The notes beneath the pieces are model-generated. The model did not search any database, was not told the DNA's origin, and was given only the letters and a program-made list of their open reading frames with translations. A stretch of DNA of 51,478 nucleotides, from the NCBI GenBank assembly GCA_964475735.1, contig CAYYYI010000004.1:1-51478 (forward strand), given 5' to 3'. This stretch comes from UCB2 sp964475735. GTDB taxonomy: Bacteria; Chloroflexota; Dehalococcoidia; Tepidiformales; Tepidiformaceae. Shown one piece after another: positions 49,834 to 51,478 of the stretch; position 1 is the stretch's first letter; every line of letters begins with the position of its first letter. Both the position numbers and the translations under genes were made by a program.

Positions 49834-51478
49834 ATGGGCAATCTCATTGACGGGGGCGAGATCATCGCCCGCATGGTCAAGCAAGAGGGCGTGGAGCACC
49901 TTTTCACGCTCTCGGGCGGTCACGTTCAGAACATCTATGAAGGCTGCCTGAACAACGGCATCCAGGTCATCGACACCCGCCACGAACAGTCGGCGGGGCA
50001 CGCCGCTGATGGCTACTCGCGCATCACGTTCAAGCCAGGTGTGTGCGTGGTCACCGCAGGTCCCGGGGTCACTGACGTGGTCACTGCCGTGGCCAATGCC
50101 TACCAGGCTTCGAGCCCGATGGTCGTCATCGGCGGCCGCTCTCCCATGCGCGAATTCGACATGGGCTCGCTGCAGGACATCGAGCTCCAGCGCGTGATGG
50201 AGCCAATCACGAAGTGGTCGCAGACGGTGTATGAGACGCGCCGCTTGCCTTACTACATGGGAATGGCCTTCCGCGAAGCGATGACGGGCCGCTACGGGCC
50301 TGTCTTCCTGCAGGTCCCGTCGGACGTCCTCTTCAGCCGCGTCGATGAGGACCAGGTGCAGTGGCCGCGGAGTTATCGCACCCAGGGCGAAATCATGGGC
50401 GACCCGCAGCTCATCAAGGCGGCGGCACAGGCTATCAAGCAGGCGAAGAAGCCGATGATCATGGCCGGGTCGGGCGTGTTCTGGCACCGGGCGCATAAGG
50501 AGCTTGCCGAGTTCGCGCGCGCCGCGGACGTGCCTGTCTATACGAATGCCATGGGCCGCGGGACTCTGCGGCAGGAGAACCCCAACTTCTTCTCGCTCTC
50601 GCGGAAGCCCGCCTTCGCGCAGGCAGATGTCATCGTCATACTCGGCGCACCAATCGACTTCCGGCTGAAGTACGGCCGGCAGCCCGCATGGAACCCGGAG
50701 GCGCAGCTCATCCAGATCGACATCGACCCGCGCGACATCGGCAAGAACAGGGACTTCGGAATCGGCATCGAGGCGAACATCCGCCAGGCGCTGCTGCAGC
50801 TGACCGCCGAAATCGGCAAGGGCGACCACGCCGAGTGGATGCAGTACCTCCGCGGCCTGGAGGGCATGGCCGACGCTCAACGCGAAGTGTTCATGAACTC
50901 CGACGCGATGCCGATCCATCCGCTCCGGCTGTGCAAGGAGATCGCCGAGTTCGTGGACGATGACACCATCGTCGTGGGCGACGGAGGCGACATCGTAGCC
51001 CTTGCCGCGAGCGTTCTGCCTGTGAACAACCCCGGCCAGTGGATGGACCCGGGCCCCTTCGGCACGCTCGGCGTTGGCACGGGCTTCTGCATGGCTGCGG
51101 CCGTCGCCGCACCCAACAAGAAGGTGCTCATGGTCAACGGGGACGGCACCTTCGGGCTGAACGGGTTCGACTTCGACACCTTCGTGCGCTTCAAGATGCC
51201 GATCGTTTCGGTAATCGGGAACGACCGCTGCTGGCACCAGATCTGGGTGGGCCAGAAGGCCCAATACGGCGCCGGCCGCACCCCTGCGACGATGCTCGGC
51301 GACAACGCCCGCTACGACAAGGTGGTCGAAGGCCTGGGCGGACACGGCGAGTTCGTGGAGCACCCCGAGCAGATTAAGGCCGCCATTGCCCGCGCCTTCG
51401 ACAGCGGCAAGCCCGCCTGCGTGAACGTGTTGACCGACCCCGAGCCGGCCGGCGTGAAGGGCGGCTACGAGTTCAAGT
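49834..51478 (+). CDS. Thiamine diphosphate-dependent enzyme, acetolactate synthase/oxalyl-CoA decarboxylase-like (3' end beyond window)
   Basis: The first 548 codons of a three-domain ThDP enzyme. The N-terminal PYR domain has HLFTLSGGHVQNIYEG and the catalytic glutamate in RHEQSAGHAADG (Glu51). The central FAD/ADP-type domain holds PMIMAGSGVFW and VIVILGAPIDFRLKYG. The C-terminal PP domain has GDGTFGLNGFDFDTFVRF followed by VIGND, the GDG-x24-N metal motif. The family includes acetolactate synthase, oxalyl-CoA decarboxylase and benzaldehyde lyase-type enzymes. The sequence alone does not choose. No ilvN-like small subunit precedes it. The ATG at 49834 has a good AAGGA Shine-Dalgarno. Confidence 0.88.
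   Translation, partial: MGNLIDGGEIIARMVKQEGVEHLFTLSGGHVQNIYEGCLNNGIQVIDTRHEQSAGHAADGYSRITFKPGVCVVTAGPGVTDVVTAVANAYQASSPMVVIGGRSPMREFDMGSLQDIELQRVMEPITKWSQTVYETRRLPYYMGMAFREAMTGRYGPVFLQVPSDVLFSRVDEDQVQWPRSYRTQGEIMGDPQLIKAAAQAIKQAKKPMIMAGSGVFWHRAHKELAEFARAADVPVYTNAMGRGTLRQENPNFFSLSRKPAFAQADVIVILGAPIDFRLKYGRQPAWNPEAQLIQIDIDPRDIGKNRDFGIGIEANIRQALLQLTAEIGKGDHAEWMQYLRGLEGMADAQREVFMNSDAMPIHPLRLCKEIAEFVDDDTIVVGDGGDIVALAASVLPVNNPGQWMDPGPFGTLGVGTGFCMAAAVAAPNKKVLMVNGDGTFGLNGFDFDTFVRFKMPIVSVIGNDRCWHQIWVGQKAQYGAGRTPATMLGDNARYDKVVEGLGGHGEFVEHPEQIKAAIARAFDSGKPACVNVLTDPEPAGVKGGYEFK

Noticed and set aside
49621..51363. 580-codon open frame on the minus strand opposite the ThDP enzyme
   Set aside because: Antisense shadow of a well-conserved enzyme gene.

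Overview
The window is a 51.5 kb piece of a high-GC bacterial chromosome with short intergenic gaps and many 1-4 nt gene overlaps. It looks like draft or metagenome-assembled sequence, because three runs of exactly 100 N (19707-19806, 21329-21428, 34219-34318) interrupt genes. A complete peptidoglycan and division set, plus a secreted beta-helix protein whose C-terminus ends in LPLVAR-like residues, suggest Chloroflexota. That placement is tentative, since no rRNA or tRNA is present to test it. I saw no rRNA, tRNA, CRISPR array, insertion sequence or phage gene.

Layout. 1-3600 (minus): rpsA then clpC. 3.8-10.5 kb: a degenerate GGDEF protein, a short-chain dehydrogenase, asparagine synthetase, an alpha/beta hydrolase, a MerB-like gene read through two in-frame TGA codons, and a tandem GNAT protein. 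10.7-26.9 kb (minus): a nearly complete dcw cluster in the order mraZ-rsmH-ftsL-ftsI-murF-mraY-murD-ftsW-murG-murC-murB-ddl-ftsQ-ftsA-ftsZ, with murE missing, driven by a promoter carrying three 10-bp-spaced MraZ boxes. 26.9-31.2 kb (plus): mog-trmD, a convergent CX5R phosphatase, and a tetR-permease-ATPase efflux operon behind a palindromic operator. 31.2-38 kb: a surface-glycan region (gmd, wecA/tagO-type transferase, two glycosyltransferases across a gap, rmlA, rmlB) and mobA. 38-45 kb: a membrane-anchored Cam-type gamma carbonic anhydrase, a MoxR-like ATPase, a GNAT, a methyltransferase, a phosphotriesterase-family hydrolase and a large membrane glycosyltransferase. 45-51.5 kb: the beta-helix/Calx-beta protein, a second alpha/beta hydrolase, an MFS transporter and a ThDP enzyme that runs off the end.

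The strongest discovery is at 8695-9399 on the minus strand. A single reading frame is homologous to organomercurial lyase MerB along its whole length. It is interrupted only by two TGA codons, and these align with the two catalytic cysteines of MerB (Cys96 and Cys159). The third conserved cysteine (Cys117) remains a TGC codon. Immediately after the second TGA is a 12-bp hairpin with a GGUC apical loop and a 3-nt 5' bulge, with its GG 20-21 nt after the TGA, which is the layout of a bacterial SECIS element. I interpret the gene as a MerB-family selenoprotein with two selenocysteines in its active site. TGA is an ordinary stop in many neighbouring genes, so this would be local recoding and not a changed code.

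Other points of note are a likely AUA start for ftsW behind a perfect Shine-Dalgarno sequence, a recurring promoter style in which a -10 hexamer lies 6-7 nt before the start codon (leaderless mRNAs), and the absence of murE from the dcw cluster.
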